Positions 1-12,500 of a stretch of DNA of 64,000 nt are shown piece after piece. A program made the position numbers and the translations under genes. This DNA comes from Nigrospora sphaerica (lineage: Eukaryota > Ascomycota > Sordariomycetes > Amphisphaeriales > Apiosporaceae): the NCBI GenBank assembly GCA_018287875.1, contig JAGVVL010000022.1:1116001-1180000 (forward strand), given 5' to 3'. Below the pieces are notes generated by a model. It did no database searches, had not been told where the DNA came from, and saw only the letters and a list, made by a program, of their open reading frames with translations. How positions within the stretch are numbered: the first letter of the stretch is position 1; every line of letters begins with the position of its first letter.

Positions 1-258
1 GACAAGGGCCGCCCGTCGGAGAAGGGCCGCTCAACGGGAAATGACCGAGACAGCCACGGTGAAGACTGCGGGCAAAGTGGTATGGCCAAGCACTGGCGCC
101 TTCGAATTCAGGAGGGGAGGCCAAGCTTTATACTTGGCTGCTGGGCAAGCGGGGTCGGTGGTGCCGGAATCCCGAGCAGATTTCGATGGGCTCGTCGCCG
201 TGCTACGCCGCCCGCTTAGATTCGATAGGAGCTATAAGTAGTTAACGGGTATAAATCG
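1..258. other. Unassigned left edge
   Basis: No recognisable gene. A plus-strand ATG frame of 66 codons (41-241) has no motif I know. It abuts the broken end of the LINE fragment at 259, so it may be flanking DNA or a piece of another repeat. Confidence 0.3.
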
Positions 259-1222
259 TAAGAACGAGACGATGCATGATCTCTTGTTCGTCCCCGGAAT
301 CGGTTCCAGTCGCGACCAGGGTACGCTTACTGGCTCGATGCCAGTTTGCGCAAGAACTTCGTCTCGTAAGAGTGTGTCGGTTTCGAATGTCTCGCCAAAG
401 ACGTTGGAGAGTTGCGTCGGGCAGCCGGGAACTACGTAGTTCACCCACGTGACCGGGACCTCGACTGTGCTAGCTCGGAGGCTTCGTTCTAGTCCTTCTT
501 TCTTTCGGAGGAGAACCTCCCTCGTTTCTTTATTTCTCGGACGGACAGCAACGCCCGTCGCCGTATGATGGACATCGGGAACGTCCACTAGAGATAGGTC
601 GAGGGTCTTGCATACGGCTTGTCTCAGGGCGAAGTTATATTGGGCATGTGCCCTGTTTCGGTGTTCCTCTGGGATCCTCACGAGAACCCGGAGGTCCTCT
701 CGTTGACTTGCTTGCTGGGTCCGCTTGTTTGCACCGTCTTGAGGCGGTGGCTTCTGTCCCCTCCGGCGATTTCGGCCCAGGTGCGCGTGTGGGCCCAGAG
801 GGACTCCACACGGGTCGGGCCGCCTTCCGGTAGGGGCGCTCGTTCGGGCGGGGGCTGGTCGCGTCCCCGATCTTGGCCTGTAGGGACGCTGTGAAGCCTT
901 CCGTAATCTCCGCGGCTAGTTCCTTGTCTTCGTCGCGGTATTCTTCGATAATGCTGTCTAGGGCGCGGGCGATCTTCGTGAGCACCGATCGTCGGGTGTT
1001 GTGTCGCTTGTCCATATCGCCCAGGATCGGGGTCAGTGCGTCCGAGATCGTTTCCCGTCATCACCTCATCGGTGGTGTCCTCACGAGGAGGTGAAGCCAT
1101 CACGATGATGGTCCCAGAGTCCATCTGGCCTCTGGGTTGGCGTTGAGGCGCCGTTGGAGGGTTGTTAAGGATTTGGCAATAAATAGCAGGCTGACACTAA
1201 CAGTAGGTGCCAGAAAAGAATA
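259..1222 (-). mobile_element. LINE (Tad-like) ORF1 fragment, 5' end retained
   Basis: The minus strand matches the 5' end and ORF1 of the LINE at 55,888-61,580. The shared leader begins near 1,222 (ATTCTTTTCTGG) and is followed by the ORF1 start MDSGTIIVMASPP (1,124 downward). The Gag-like stretches MDKRH.TRRSVLTKIA and MRIPEEHR..AHAQYNF then appear in different frames, so there are frameshifts. Similarity stops abruptly at 259, just after the residues CIVSFL, so the zinc knuckles and all of ORF2 are absent. ORF1 of this class is an RNA-binding Gag-like protein. Losing the 3' part is unusual, because LINE copies are normally truncated at the 5' side. A later deletion or rearrangement probably removed the rest. 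The 5' junction lies inside a pogo transposase. Confidence 0.8.
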
Positions 1223-1236
1223 ATCAGGAAGGAAGG

Positions 1237-1961
1237 TTTGAGCCAGCCTGTGAGGCCACAAAAGACCAGTTCTCGAAGTCATCCTCGTCGACTTGGGAGG
1301 TGAACCACTGCTGCTGAACGCTCTTCCCCTTGAAGATGACGAGAGGAGGCAGCACACGGCCGGTGGCAGAGATAGCCTCAAGGGAGGTCGTCCATTCGCC
1401 TATCCCGGTGTCCATCGCGAAGACCTCCGTGAGCGCAGACGGCCTGACGACCAGGGGATTATCTCCAAGGCCTATCTGAGGGCCAACCTCATCGAAGTTC
1501 CATGTGTGCTCCGGAGGGACCTTCGTCACGTCCTCCAGGTCCAGCCTGGAGAAGAACTCCTCGATATTCTCGCGAGACGCGCCGTTAACGCGTTTGTAGT
1601 CAATAGAGGTGGACGCCATAGTCTTGACCTGCGGCCAACGCCTGAAGAAACGGAGATGCCAGAATTTTCCGATGATGCGGTCGCCTCCAGAGGCCTTAAC
1701 CAACGTCTGCGCATATAGACGAAAACGGCTATGCGGAGGAGGCCAATCAAGGCGCGCCTGGGTCAGCACCCACTTAGTAAGGGCGTACTCTAAGGTTGGC
1801 GATAGGTTCTGGCGATGCACCTGAGCGTTGGGCTTCAAGGGACGGCCCAGAATCCTCCTTCTGATGCTTTCCCTGGAGATATTGAACTGTCTAGAGGCCT
1901 CGCGGATGGATAGGCCTCCTGAGACTTCCTTGAGCGCTGCCGCCAGCGGCAGTACTTCCAT
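1237..1961 (-). pseudogene. pogo/Fot1-type DDE transposase, N-terminal part, interrupted
   Basis: The minus-strand frame from ATG at 1,961 reads an N-terminal helix-turn-helix (ALKEVSGGLSIREASRQF), a CENP-B-like DNA-binding region and then the start of the DDE catalytic core. The first catalytic aspartate is in WNFDEVGPQIG, the position of NxDETG in pogo/Fot1 transposases. The frame runs cleanly to about 1,237, after the residues SFVASQAG, and then enters LINE sequence, so the second half of the catalytic core is missing. The LINE therefore inserted into this gene. Upstream, about 2,096-2,140, is a G-rich stretch with a repeated GGTGCGGTG that may be the terminal inverted repeat, but the partner end is not in the window. 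Confidence 0.75.
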
Positions 1962-2045
1962 ATAAAGAATAGCTGGTATCAAACGAAAGAGAAAAAGTAA
2001 AGAATCGCTGCCCCTCAACACCAAGATCTCACAATATCCAGTCAT

Positions 2046-2542
2046 CCATCTATTTGCATTTGAAGGTATCTATCTCATCCAATTTTGGTGGTAGAAACAG
2101 TGGTGCGGTGATGGTGCGGTGCGCTGAGGGGGGCTCGAGCTTACCATTCTTTTTTTGGGGGGTTCCGGCTGCAGCTGATAACATGCAAAGCAACCCGCCT
2201 AACTTGTTCAGACCTAGTCAGTAACTGAAAGCTATAATACTATTCGACGATACGACATAGATATCCGCTCCGCCGTCGGGTCCGACGCCGACGGCGCAGG
2301 TATATCAGCGCCAAGCGGTTAATCCGATGCGCGAAATAGTGCAGGTTAGAAATTTGATTTCGCCATACCTCGGTGACAATTGCGTGATTAGAGGGGGTAT
2401 AGTAGATGTATAGTGTCCCTAACCATATAACAACCAACAAATAACGTAGGCACGCTCGAAATAACTAGATGAATAGCCACGGCTCGTCTCTCGATGCAGA
2501 AACCATCGAAGCACAAAGGACTATCCCCCTCACGGCGCTAAT
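2046..2542. other. Intergenic, possible transposon end
   Basis: No gene seen. Contains the repeated GGTGCGGTG near 2,100-2,130, a poly-T/poly-G stretch near 2,150-2,162, and AT-rich DNA that leads to the permease start. Confidence 0.4.
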
Positions 2543-4047
2543 ATGTCGTCGGCCTCGAACGATGAGAGCTACAAGGGCCTCGGCAAATTCATCCCCTACT
2601 TTCGGAATCCCGAGAACGTCCTCCGCGCGAAACTCGACAGCTTTCTGCTCTCGTGGATGTTCATCGCGGGAATCATGAAAGAGATGGACCAGAGCGCGAC
2701 GACGCAGGCCTACGTCTCGGGCATGCGCGAGGACCTGCAGCTGTGGGGCAACGAGCTGAACTGGTTCCAGACGTACTTCTCTATCGCCTACGCCCTCTGC
2801 CTCGTCCCGTCGCAGCTGGCTCAGACGAAGCTGCGGCCTTCGCTATGGCTACCCTCGGCCGAGATCGCCTGGGGCTCCTGACGCTCTTCACGTACCGTGC
2901 TCGGAGCGCTACCACAGTTTACGTGCTGCGCTTCTTCCTCGGCGCCCTGGCGGCCACGTCGTGGCCCGGCATCACGTCGCTCATCATGACGTGGTACACC
3001 CTGCGCGAGCTCGCCCTGCGCCTCGCCATCTTCAATGTCTCCGACGTCGCCGGCGCCATGTTCCTCGGCGTCGTCCAGTCCGAGCTCTACGTCCACATGA
3101 ACAGTGTCCGCGGCCTGGCCGGCTGGCAGTGGCTGTTCATCGTGTCCGGCGCCGTCACCATCCTGCTTGGCCTGCTCGGCTACTTGGTCATCCCCGACGC
3201 TCCGGGGCACACGCGCGCCGTGTGGCTTTCGGCCCGCGAGAAACAGCTCGCCGGCGAGAGGCTCCAGGCCGCCGGCACCACGGGCGCGCGCATCGTCCCG
3301 TGGCGTGTGTTGCGAAGCAAGTGTGCCCGGCTCCTGCGCGACCCCCTCACCTACCTCTTCATCGCCGCCTTTGCTTTCAACGCCTGGTCGGCGCGCGCCA
3401 ACGCGTACATTCTCCTCTACCTGCAGGGCGTCACCGACGCGGCGGGCCGCGCCCTGTACACTACGCAGCAAGTTAACCTTCTCCCGCTGGGCGGCTATGC
3501 GATACAGATGGTCACCAATATTGGCATCAATGCTCTGGGTGACTGGAAGGGCTGGCGCTGGCCCATCTTCGTGGCCTCTGGCCTTGTTCAGTTGGCTGCC
3601 TGCAGCATTCTGAGCGGCTGGCCCGGCTCGCATGCCGTGATTATGTTTGCCTATGCTTTAACGTATACGACTAGCGCGGGCGGGCCGGCCCTCATCGCCT
3701 GGCTGACAGAGCTCCTGCGCGCCGAGCCGGAAGCTCGCTCCATCATCGTTGGCATGAGCGTAACAGTCGTCTACGTCGGCCATGCTACGATCCCTTTGGG
3801 TGCATGGCGCGTCGTTGAAAGTCCGCGCTACCCCATTGGATTCCCCCTGTCCATTGGCCTTGTTGCTGCTGCCATTTCTGTCGTGTTGACAATGCGATTC
3901 TGGCTTCTTGGAAGAACTCCGGATATACAGCGCGTGGGATACGGAGACAGCGGAGGCACGTCAGCGTCCACGGTGGAGGAGGAAGACAGCAACGGACCGA
4001 AAACGTGTTCACAGATTGATAGGAAGGACGCCGTAGATGCAGTGTAA
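2543..4047 (+). CDS. MFS permease, anion:cation symporter (allantoate/pantothenate) family
   Basis: Membrane transporter of the major facilitator superfamily, ACS branch (Dal5/Liz1/Vht1-like), expected in the plasma membrane and importing small organic anions or vitamins by proton symport. The ATG frame starts MSSASNDESYKGLGKF. It contains the family stretch LDQS-like KEMDQSATTQAYVSGM, the helix 2-3 segment RPSLWLPSAEIAWG, and SWPGITSLIMTWYTLRELA, followed by hydrophobic helices to a polar C-terminus. About 501 residues, the usual length. One shift is needed at 2,870-2,878: TGGGGCTCC should read TGG GGG CTC, one G more. I take this as a homopolymer error rather than true decay. No intron is needed. 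The substrate cannot be told from sequence. Confidence 0.85.
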
Positions 4048-4103
4048 GATGTAGAGGGAGAGGGAGCAGAACCGTATAATAGCTCATAAATAAATTTACC
4101 ATA

Positions 4104-4148
4104 ACGTAGATGTCATATCAGCCGGACAGTCAGATCAGCCGGACACTT
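4104..4148 (+). repeat. Left terminal inverted repeat of the pogo-like element
   Basis: Begins ACGTAGATGTCAT and contains ATCAGCCGGACA twice, 5 bp apart. This direct repeat inside the inverted repeat is a likely transposase-binding arrangement (inference). Confidence 0.93.
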
Positions 4149-4201
4149 CCCACTAATTTCCACTATCTTAACTTTACCGTTACATAACTCCACCACAAAT
4201 T

Positions 4202-5853
4202 ATGGCAAAGCCTTCAAACGAGTCTCAGATTACGCTAGCGGTCCAAGCGATTCAAGAAGACCCAAAATTATCCGTCCGACGCGCTGCATCCATCTTTAAT
4301 GTCCCTCGATCGACCCTCTTCGACAGAATGAAAGGCATACGTGCCGTACAGGATACCCGATCGGTCCGCCATCGATTAACGGAATTAGAAGAGAATGTGA
4401 TTGTCACATATGTAATTGACCTCGATTCGCAAGGGTTTGCTCCCCGGATTCCAGATGTGGAAGATATGGCCAATGTTATTCTTGCGACGCGTCACGCGTC
4501 ACGCGTTGGGATGCGCTGGGCCTCGAACTTCATCAAGCGACAACCACGACTAAAGACGCGTTTATCTCGTGCATACGACTATTAGAGGGCCCTCTGCGAG
4601 GATCCTGAAAAGATCGCGGCTTGGTTCGAGCTTTTCCATAATACGAGGGTCAAGAACGGCATTCTCGACGAGGATCTGTACAACTTCGACGAGACCGGCT
4701 TCATGATGGGCCAGATCGCGTCCTCGATGGTTGTTACAGGCGCCGATCGCGACGGAAAACGCAAGAAGATCCAGCCGGGTAATCGGGAATGGGTTACCGC
4801 CATCCAGGGCGTGTGTGCGGACGGCTGGTGTGTCCCGCCGTTTATAGCGGTAAAGGCAAAACCCATCTCGCGAACTGGTACACCGACAGCACCCTACCAC
4901 GCGACTGGGTAATCAAACCTACCTCGAATGATGGACCAATAACGAGACAGGCCTGGAATAGATTCGGCATTTCGATAAACACACTGCCACGCGCACAAAG
5001 GGACCATATCGGATGCTAGTCATCGATGGGCACAAGAGCCACGTTTCGGCCGAATTCCAGGCTTTCTGCAAAGAGAAGAACATCATCACGGTCTCTATGC
5101 CTCCGCACTCGTCGCATCTTCTCCAGCCCCTTGACGTTGGGTGTTTTGGTCCATTGAAGCGGGCGTACGGTCGCGAGATCGAAGGGCTCATAAAATCGCA
5201 CGTGAATCATATCACGAAGGCCGAGTTCCTAATCGCCTTTCAGGCGGCGTTTTCCAAGGTTTTCACACCTAACAATGTTAAAGCCGGATTCAAAGGGGCC
5301 GGTTTAGTCCCTATAAACCCGGAACAGGTCATATCGAAACTAGATGCCAAGTTATCGACGCCTTCGCCGACCGGGAGCCTCCCGACCGCGACCATCCCAT
5401 GGGCCTCTCAGACGCCACACAACCCGACCGAGGCGACTTCGCAGACTGATTATATTAAAAGTCGAGTCCGACGTCACTAGGGAAGCTCTCCGACACCGAT
5501 TCTATCGGCAGTTGACCAGATTGCGAAGGGTACGATGGCGATAATGCACGAGAATGCCCTTTTAAGAGCCGAGGTCCGTACCCTTCGAGAGGCGAATAGC
5601 AGCCTTGCAAAACGTCGCAGAGCAAAGAAAACACGTGTAAGGCAAGGGGTACACTTGGTATCGGCGAGGGACAAGACCTTTAGACCAGAAGGACCTAGAT
5701 AGACAGTTAGGGGACGAAACGCGTGCGAGTAGTAGTCGTGCGAGGAGGGCGCAACCACGCGAAAGGCGCTGTGGCACCTGCAGAAACACCGGTCATAATG
5801 CGCGCACTTGTGAGATAGTTGTAGAGGCGTCTGGAGATTCGGATTCGGATTAG
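4202..5853 (+). pseudogene. pogo/Fot1-type DDE transposase, inactivated
   Basis: Would cut and paste the element. It starts MAKPSNESQITLAVQ with a psq-type helix-turn-helix (VRRAASIFNVPRSTL), then a CENP-B-like domain (RHRLTELEE...FAPRIPDVEDMAN). The DDE core has NFDETGFMMG (first D), MLVIDGHKSH (second D) and HLLQPLDVGCFGPLK (third acidic residue). The C-terminus has a zinc-knuckle-like CGTC..TGHNARTC. Breaks: CAG to TAG at about 4,583 (YDY*RALCEDP), TGG to TAG near 4,960 (GLE*IRHFDKH), and frameshifts near 4,855 and 4,935. A further stop near 5,478 precedes the basic tail. The stop changes are CpA/TpG transitions, as expected from RIP. All catalytic blocks are still readable in pieces. Confidence 0.9.
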
Positions 5854-5914
5854 ATTAGATTGATTTAAGGCGTTGTGGTTGCGTAATTGATTGATTTGTC
5901 GCGAAGGTGCCGAT

Positions 5915-6114
<200 letters not shown>

Positions 6115-6321
6115 TCTGATAAGCGTCTTCTCTTCCAGTTCGGTTAATCGAGCTGACTTAGGGCGGGTATCTTGCCTCGCGTGTGTGCCGGCCATTCTTC
6201 GACGTAGGGTAGTTTCCGGGACGTTATAGATTGTTGCAGCGGCTCGGCGGGTTAAATGAGGGTCTTTCTGGAGTGCTTAAATAGCAAGAACCATCTGACC
6301 CTCTTTAGATACGTTCTCCAT
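6115..6321 (-). pseudogene. Second pogo/Fot1-type transposase, N-terminal fragment
   Basis: From ATG at 6,321 on the minus strand: MENVSKEGQMVLAI, then a stop where Q is expected (CAA to TAA), then ALQKDPHLTRRAAATIYNVP and TRPKSARLTELEEKTLIRY. This is the same HTH plus CENP-B layout as the transposase at 4,202 but a different family member. It ends where the (TAA)n tract begins. About 68 codons remain out of more than 500. Confidence 0.8.
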
Positions 6322-7622
6322 GTTTATTTGTGGAGATGTAGTGCCTCAAAGTTGAAGTAAAGAATTTTAGCTGGAAGTGCGCCACTCACCCGACGCCCAC
6401 GTTAACACGAATATGTATATGTTTCTCCCGCTTTCTCTGTGTGTGTGACTAGTGTCCATGTGTGCTAGAGACGTATATAACCCACTATTATGAGCTAGGT
6501 GGCCCCCTCCTTTCCCTCCTGCCCTCCTGATACGACGGCGCTTAGAATAAAAGGGATCGACATATACAAAAGGTGGAAGACACGACGAAGTAAGGAGCGG
6601 CATCGGTATGAGGAGCTATTAATAGCAAATCTACTACTATCCCAACGGGCCCGACGGATGCGCATTGAAGCGTGAACTCTAACCTGACCAATCAGCATTT
6701 GAAGTTCGGAGGCTCTGTGCAAGACTGGTCTGCAATACCGTATATTCCTAGCCGGGGAACCAATGACAAAGTCCGAGTCTGAAGCAGGTGCACTCTGAGT
6801 GTAAAGGTAATTCTTCGGGCAGACTGGTCCGCAGTCAGCAATGGAAAGCCGATTTTCTTGCACTCGGAAAGTGCAGTGTACCTAAGGGTAGTCGAGCGGA
6901 GCGTGCGAAGCCTTAGTTGGTCTCACGGCTTCCACGGGTCCCGTCGCTCACTGCGCCACGATTAGGTGGGTGTCGCCGGACAGGCTACAGTGGACGGCAG
7001 GGCCGGATCCAACTGAGTGGGGCCACAACTGTACATACAAGCACCTCCAGGGATACAACTACATGCCTGCGCGCGCGACGAGCCAGCCGACCAGGTTGAA
7101 GTTGAAACAAACAGCCAATCTTTGCAACTCGCGTGTACGTAGCCGCAGCCTTCAATTGACGCCTCTTCGGGGCCGTAAAATTATGGGATGGGACATCAAG
7201 TGAACCCGCTTTCCAGCGGAGCTCACGCCTCCGTCTCCATACTCCTTGTATTGTGGGATCGTGCCCCGTGCTTCCTGCATTAGTATGGAGCTTATATGGG
7301 AGAACCCTGTCCCTATCGAAACATACATATGGACCATACACCTGGCAATTCTGTCGCCGTTGATGTCCTTCTCTCCTCAAAAGTAGGCAGAAGTGCCGCA
7401 TCGTGGTCGGGATCTTCTTCACCTCCTTACCGCATCGTGGTCGCCACCAGTCGTTGCGAGGTCGCAGGCTGTCGACCAGCAAAACCCGACACCTCGCAGA
7501 TAACATCCTGAAGCGAAGAGCCAACCACCGCTGATGATGAGCAGCACCGCCGAATGCCAACCCAATGAGCACACCATGGACGATGCAAACTCAGGACGCC
7601 GCCGTATCTTCCCGCTCTTCGG
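6322..7622. other. Unassigned intergenic DNA
   Basis: Several short open frames on both strands but none with a recognisable domain. I see no RNA gene or transposon end here. Confidence 0.4.
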
Positions 7623-7894
7623 GTGTGCTCAGTGGGAAGCATCTATGCTACGACCGGCGCCGACATTGGAAAACGAAGACAAGCCCAGGGCAAGCGAGAG
7701 CTGCTTGCCGCGTGCCGGTGTACATCTTGGCCCCCTCGCCACGGCGTCACACGGGATTCCTTCGACTCACCCTTGCCCGTCGTCGTAAAGGGCCGTCTCA
7801 TCAGTGCGCCATTGGGAGACAGAGGGTCCAATGCCGTGCCTGAGGCCGAAGATTCCCGGCAGCGGATTTCCACCGACCTCATCACACCCCCACC

Positions 7895-8897
7895 TTGTCG
7901 GAAAACCATCTACTCCCACCTACACTCAACTACACTTTACGCGACAGAAAGCTACGCATAGCTTTCTTCTGGTGCTTCATCCTGTTCGACTGTGCCATCG
8001 TGCCCACTGGGCTTTACTTCATACTGTGGTATGATGCCGGGCCGGGAAGCGAGGAAAGCAACCCGTTGGACGCCAACACAGTTCTCAGTATCGTCACGGC
8101 GACGATAGGAGGCACCGCCATCCTCGAGTACGTCCTCAGGATGTGGAAGCTCTTCAAGAAAAGCAGCAATTATCGGGTAGGTTGACGATGGTCCTCTCCG
8201 GCTGGGCCGAGACACAGCCACTGACATATCTGAACAGGTTATTGGGGCGCAGAGCCGATGGGTCTTCGATTGGTTCCACTGGTGGTTTGGGCTGTGTTTG
8301 ATCATAATCATCGTCGAACTTATCACGTGAGCGTCACCCTCCCCGCGGTCCAACTTAACGCCTGATGACAAGACTCATACGGTTCAGCGGCACGGCATGG
8401 AAAGAGCCCGACCGGCGGCTTCTTGCCCTGCCGTTATCGTCGGTAGCGGCCGTGTTTGGTGTGGTGCTCCTGGCCACGGATATCTTGCATTTCTTCTCCG
8501 TACGGGCACCTCTACGCATATCGTCCGTCGCTGCTGGCGCGCCAGTGCCCCCTGGCATCTACCCAATTATTGAGGACATCTGTGCGGTGAGCGGGAACGG
8601 CACAACCGAGTTCCGCGTAGCACTGGACCGGCGATATAGGGCAAGTCCGACGTTCCGGACTATGATACGACAGATGAGTGTGTTTTGGGCCCTGGGGGCT
8701 CTGGCTAGCGCGGGGGTACCGCGTATGTGGTCTTCGACTTCGACGACGTTGATGTAGCCTTCGCGTTCGGCTGGACGGTGCCGTTTGTCTGGGCGGGGGT
8801 TTGGTTTCTCATCACGATTCCCTGGGTCCAGCGTTTGTTGAAAAAGGAGCAGCGGCTGTGGGCGACTGAAATGGTGGAGCTGAACGCGGTGGCATAA
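7895..8897 (+). CDS. Fungal integral membrane protein, unknown function, three or more exons
   Basis: Spliced reading: exon to 8,176 (SENHLLPPTLNYTLRDRK, IAFFWCFILFDCAIVPTGLY), intron 8,177-8,237, exon 8,238-8,326 (VIGAQSRWVFDWFHWWFG), intron 8,327-8,387, exon 8,388-8,897 (GTAWKEPDRRLLALPLSS, RISSVAAGAPVPPGIYPIIEDI) ending FVWAGVWFLITIPWVQ...NAVA. At least four hydrophobic helices and the conserved PPGIYPIIEDI core match a family of uncharacterised ascomycete membrane proteins that I recognise only by pattern. No enzymatic motif. The true ATG is upstream and unresolved: frame 3 (about 7,744-7,890, ending DLITPP) would join this frame if the C-run at 7,887-7,891 had one more C. A second one-G deficit at 8,711-8,715 shifts the C-terminal part. 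Confidence 0.65.
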
Positions 8898-9053
8898 TGG
8901 TCACATCGGCCGCAGACGAGGATAGGAATGCTGCCAGGATCGACTGCCTGTGCCTCGAGATGATGCCCACTCCAAATTGGTCAATCTTCCGTCCACCAGC
9001 ATACTTGGGCTCCAGTATCAGTGTGGGACTCGGCCGACGTGACACGTCAGGCA

Positions 9054-9092
9054 TCTACATACATAATTAAGTACTTTGCTTAAGTATGTAGT
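9054..9092. repeat. Imperfect palindrome / hairpin
   Basis: CTACATAC and TTAAG on the left pair with CTTAA and GTATGTAG on the right around a short AT loop. It lies between the membrane-protein gene and CYP505 and could be a small foldback relic or 3'-end structure. Function unknown. Confidence 0.55.
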
Positions 9093-9546
9093 TTCCAATC
9101 TGCTACCAATCAGGCGGCCAACAGCACCGGCTTGCAGATCTGGCACGCTAGCCCATCCCATTCCAACGGGGTACATGGGTGGGTTGCCAACCAACCAGAA
9201 CGACCCCTGACCGCCGGGCGCCCCCGAGTAAGCCTGAGCCAATCCGATGGCACTACCGGCGCCCCATTGGGAATTCGAGACCGGTGTGCCGCGACCGGCC
9301 CCGCGGCTGTCCGAACCCCAGCCAAGCCGCTGGGTAAGGTACCCTATTGGGGCTGCGGACAGCAAGTGGCAGCGCCACCACGCTTGGCTATCGCCCGACC
9401 CGGTGCCTAGAAACGCAAACCTCGTCCGCGGATGGCCGTAGACGGCCGCTCCCTTCACGCAAGCCCTTCAAAAGCCCCAAATGAGACTGCTGAGGCGACG
9501 TCGCAAGGACACTGGATCATTCTCCAGTCCGCCACATTCCTGCACC

Positions 9547-12500
9547 ATGTCGCCCGAGAAGCAGAAGAAGGCTGCGGCCGTCGAGGGCCTGCAGCGCATC
9601 CCTCAACCACCAACCGTCCCCATCGTGGGCAACCTTCCCAGCCTGGACGTGAACGACCCCTCGACCTCCTTTGCGAAGTTGGCCGACCAGTATGGTCCCA
9701 TATACAAGCTTTCCATTATGGGGCTGGACATGGTCATGCTGTCGAGCTGGAAGCTCGTTGACGAAGCATGCGACGACAAGAGATTTCAAAAGTCCCTGCA
9801 GGGCGACCTCGAGGTACGCGGACCCTCCCGGGGCCCTGTGCATGATTCGGCCCCGTGCCCGCTAACTCTGGGGCGCGCAGGAACTACGGAACGTCGTGCA
9901 CGATGGTCTTTTCACGGTACGTCTATCCCTCGGGAAAGCCAAGTGGACCGCCATCGTCGACTGACACGCACGCCGCAGGCCCGGGGAGAGGAGGAAGAGA
10001 ACTGGGGCGTCGCGCACCGCATCCTCGTGTCCGCCTTCGGACCGCTGGCCATCCGTGGCATGTTCGACGAGATGCACGAGGTCGTCAGCCAGCTGGTGCT
10101 CAAATGGGCGCGCCAGGGCGCGTCGGCGCGCATCGACGTCGGCGAGGACTTCACCAGACTCACCCTTGACACCGTGGCTCTGACCTCCATGGGGTTCCGC
10201 TTCAATTCGTACTACCGGTCCGATTTGCACCCCTTCATCAAAGCCATGTACGACGTCCTCGAAGAGGCCGGCAAGAGGGGCATGCGCTTTCTGCCCTCCG
10301 TCTTCTACCGGCCCGAAGACAAACTGTACAAGAAAAACATCCAGTTCCTGCGCCAAACAGCCCGCCAGGTCATCGACGAGCGCAAGGCGCAGCCCGACAA
10401 CTTCAGAGGTCGCAAAGACCTCTTGACCGCCATGCTACAGACTCAGGACATCAGGACTGGCCGCAAAATGACGGAAGAGAGCGTCGTCGACAATCTGATC
10501 ACCTTTCTGGTAGCCGGACATGAAACAACGGCGGGGACGCTCCAGTTCACCATGTACAACCTTCTGAAGCATCCCGCCAAGTACAAAAAGCTGCAGGAAG
10601 AAATCGACTCGTTCGTCGGCACGGGGCCAATCGCTCTGGCCCACGTGTCCAAGCTCAAGTACCTGGATGCGGTGAGTGGCACTTTCCCGTCCCCTGGGTG
10701 TCCTTGCTGATGGCCTTCTTCCAGTGCATCCGGGAAACTCTCAGGCTGAGCGCGCCAATTTGGGCCATAGGCAGGGAAGGCCAGCAGGATGAAGTACTTG
10801 ACGGAAAGTACCGCGTCAAAAAAGGCGAACAGCTTGTGTGCCTGCTTTCCAAGTCTCAGAAGGACCCCAAGGTCTGGGGGCCCGACGCGGAAGAGTTCGT
10901 CCCCGAGAGGATGCTTGACGGCGTCTTCGAACGCACCCAGGAGCAATTCCCCCACAGCTGGAGCCCATTTGGAACCGGCATGAGGTCCTGCATCGGGCGC
11001 GCGTTTGCGTGGCAGGAGATGCTGCTGACCTACGCCGCGCTGTTGCAGAGCTTCAACTTCGTCATGGACGACCCGGCGTACCAGCTCCAGATCCAGAATT
11101 CGCTCACCATACGGCCGAAGGGGCTCTACATTCGCGCCATCCCCCGCGGCGGGCTGACCCTCTGCAGCTCGAGGCCCGCCTGGTTGGCGCCCTCGGGGGA
11201 AGGCAAGACGACTATGCAGACGACAGATCCAGCCAAGGCAGCCCCCAAGCGCGGAAACCCGGATCCGGGCCAGAGGATGGCCATCTACTACGGCTCCAAC
11301 TCGGGCACGTGCGAGTTCATGGCGCGGAGGCTGGGCTCAGACGCTGCCGACCGTGGCTTTGTTGCTTCGGTGGAGCCCCTGGACATCGCCACACGAGCCG
11401 TTCCCAAGGGAGTCCCCGTGGTCATTGTGGCAGCATCATATGAGGGCCAGCCGCCCGAGAACGCCTCGAGCTTCGTCGAATGGTTGGCCTCTTTGAACAA
11501 GGACGAGCTGGAGGGTGTGACCTATGCGGTTTGGGGATGTGGTAAGTTCGAGACTCCAGTCGCCGTCCAAAGAGTTTCCCCTTACAGTTAGTTACCAGGG
11601 CACAGCGATTGGGCCAAAACCTACCAGCGCGTCCCCCGGCTTGTGAACGAGCGCATGGCCGCCCTCGGTGGACAGCGACTCGCCCCCGTGGGCGAGACAG
11701 ACGCCAAAGTGCGCGATATGTTCTCCGATTTCGAGTCCTGGCAAGATGAGACGCTTTGGCCGGCTATCCAAAAGAAACTCAACATGCGTGTCAGCCAGGA
11801 TGACACCGCGACTCGCCTCCATGTCTCCTTCTCCACGCCACGGACTTCGATCCTGCGACACGACGTACGAGAGGGCCTGGTATTTGGCGCTAGGACTTTG
11901 ACCCCGGGCGGCGCCGGCGAGGAAAAGCGACACCTAGAGATCCAGCTGCCGACCGGGCGGACATACAGAGCCGGCGACTATCTGGCCGTTCTGCCGCACA
12001 ACCCCAAAGCCACGGTTGCCCGGGCGATGCGCCGTCTGGGTGTCGCTTGGGACGTGCATGTATCCATCGAGGCCGCAGGGACGACGACACTCCCCACGAA
12101 CGCGAGCTTGCCCGTGGCCGATCTGCTGAGTTCGTACGTGGAGCTAGGCCAAGTAGCCACGAGAAAAGTAAGCGGCGCCATTCGGACTCGATGGACCCTC
12201 CCCATGCTGATTATGACTGCAGGACGTATCAACATTCAGCAAACTGGCCGACGACGCGGCGCTGAAGGCTAAGCTGGAATACATGGCCTCCGAGGGCTTC
12301 GAAGAGGTACGAAAGAAGCATCTATCCGTCCTGCATATCTTGGAGGCCTTTCCCACACTCGCGGTCCCCTTCCACGTCTTCCTGTCGCTGTTGCCACCCA
12401 TGCGCGTGCGCCAATAGTAGGTGTCTCCCTTTTCCGCGTGTGCCATGCCACAGGATACCCGTGCTGACTCGCCTTCAGCTCCATCTCGTCTTCGCCATTG

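Noticed and set aside
2821..3633. 270-codon minus-strand frame opposite the MFS gene
   Set aside because: Antisense shadow of a GC-rich gene, no domain, low-complexity composition.
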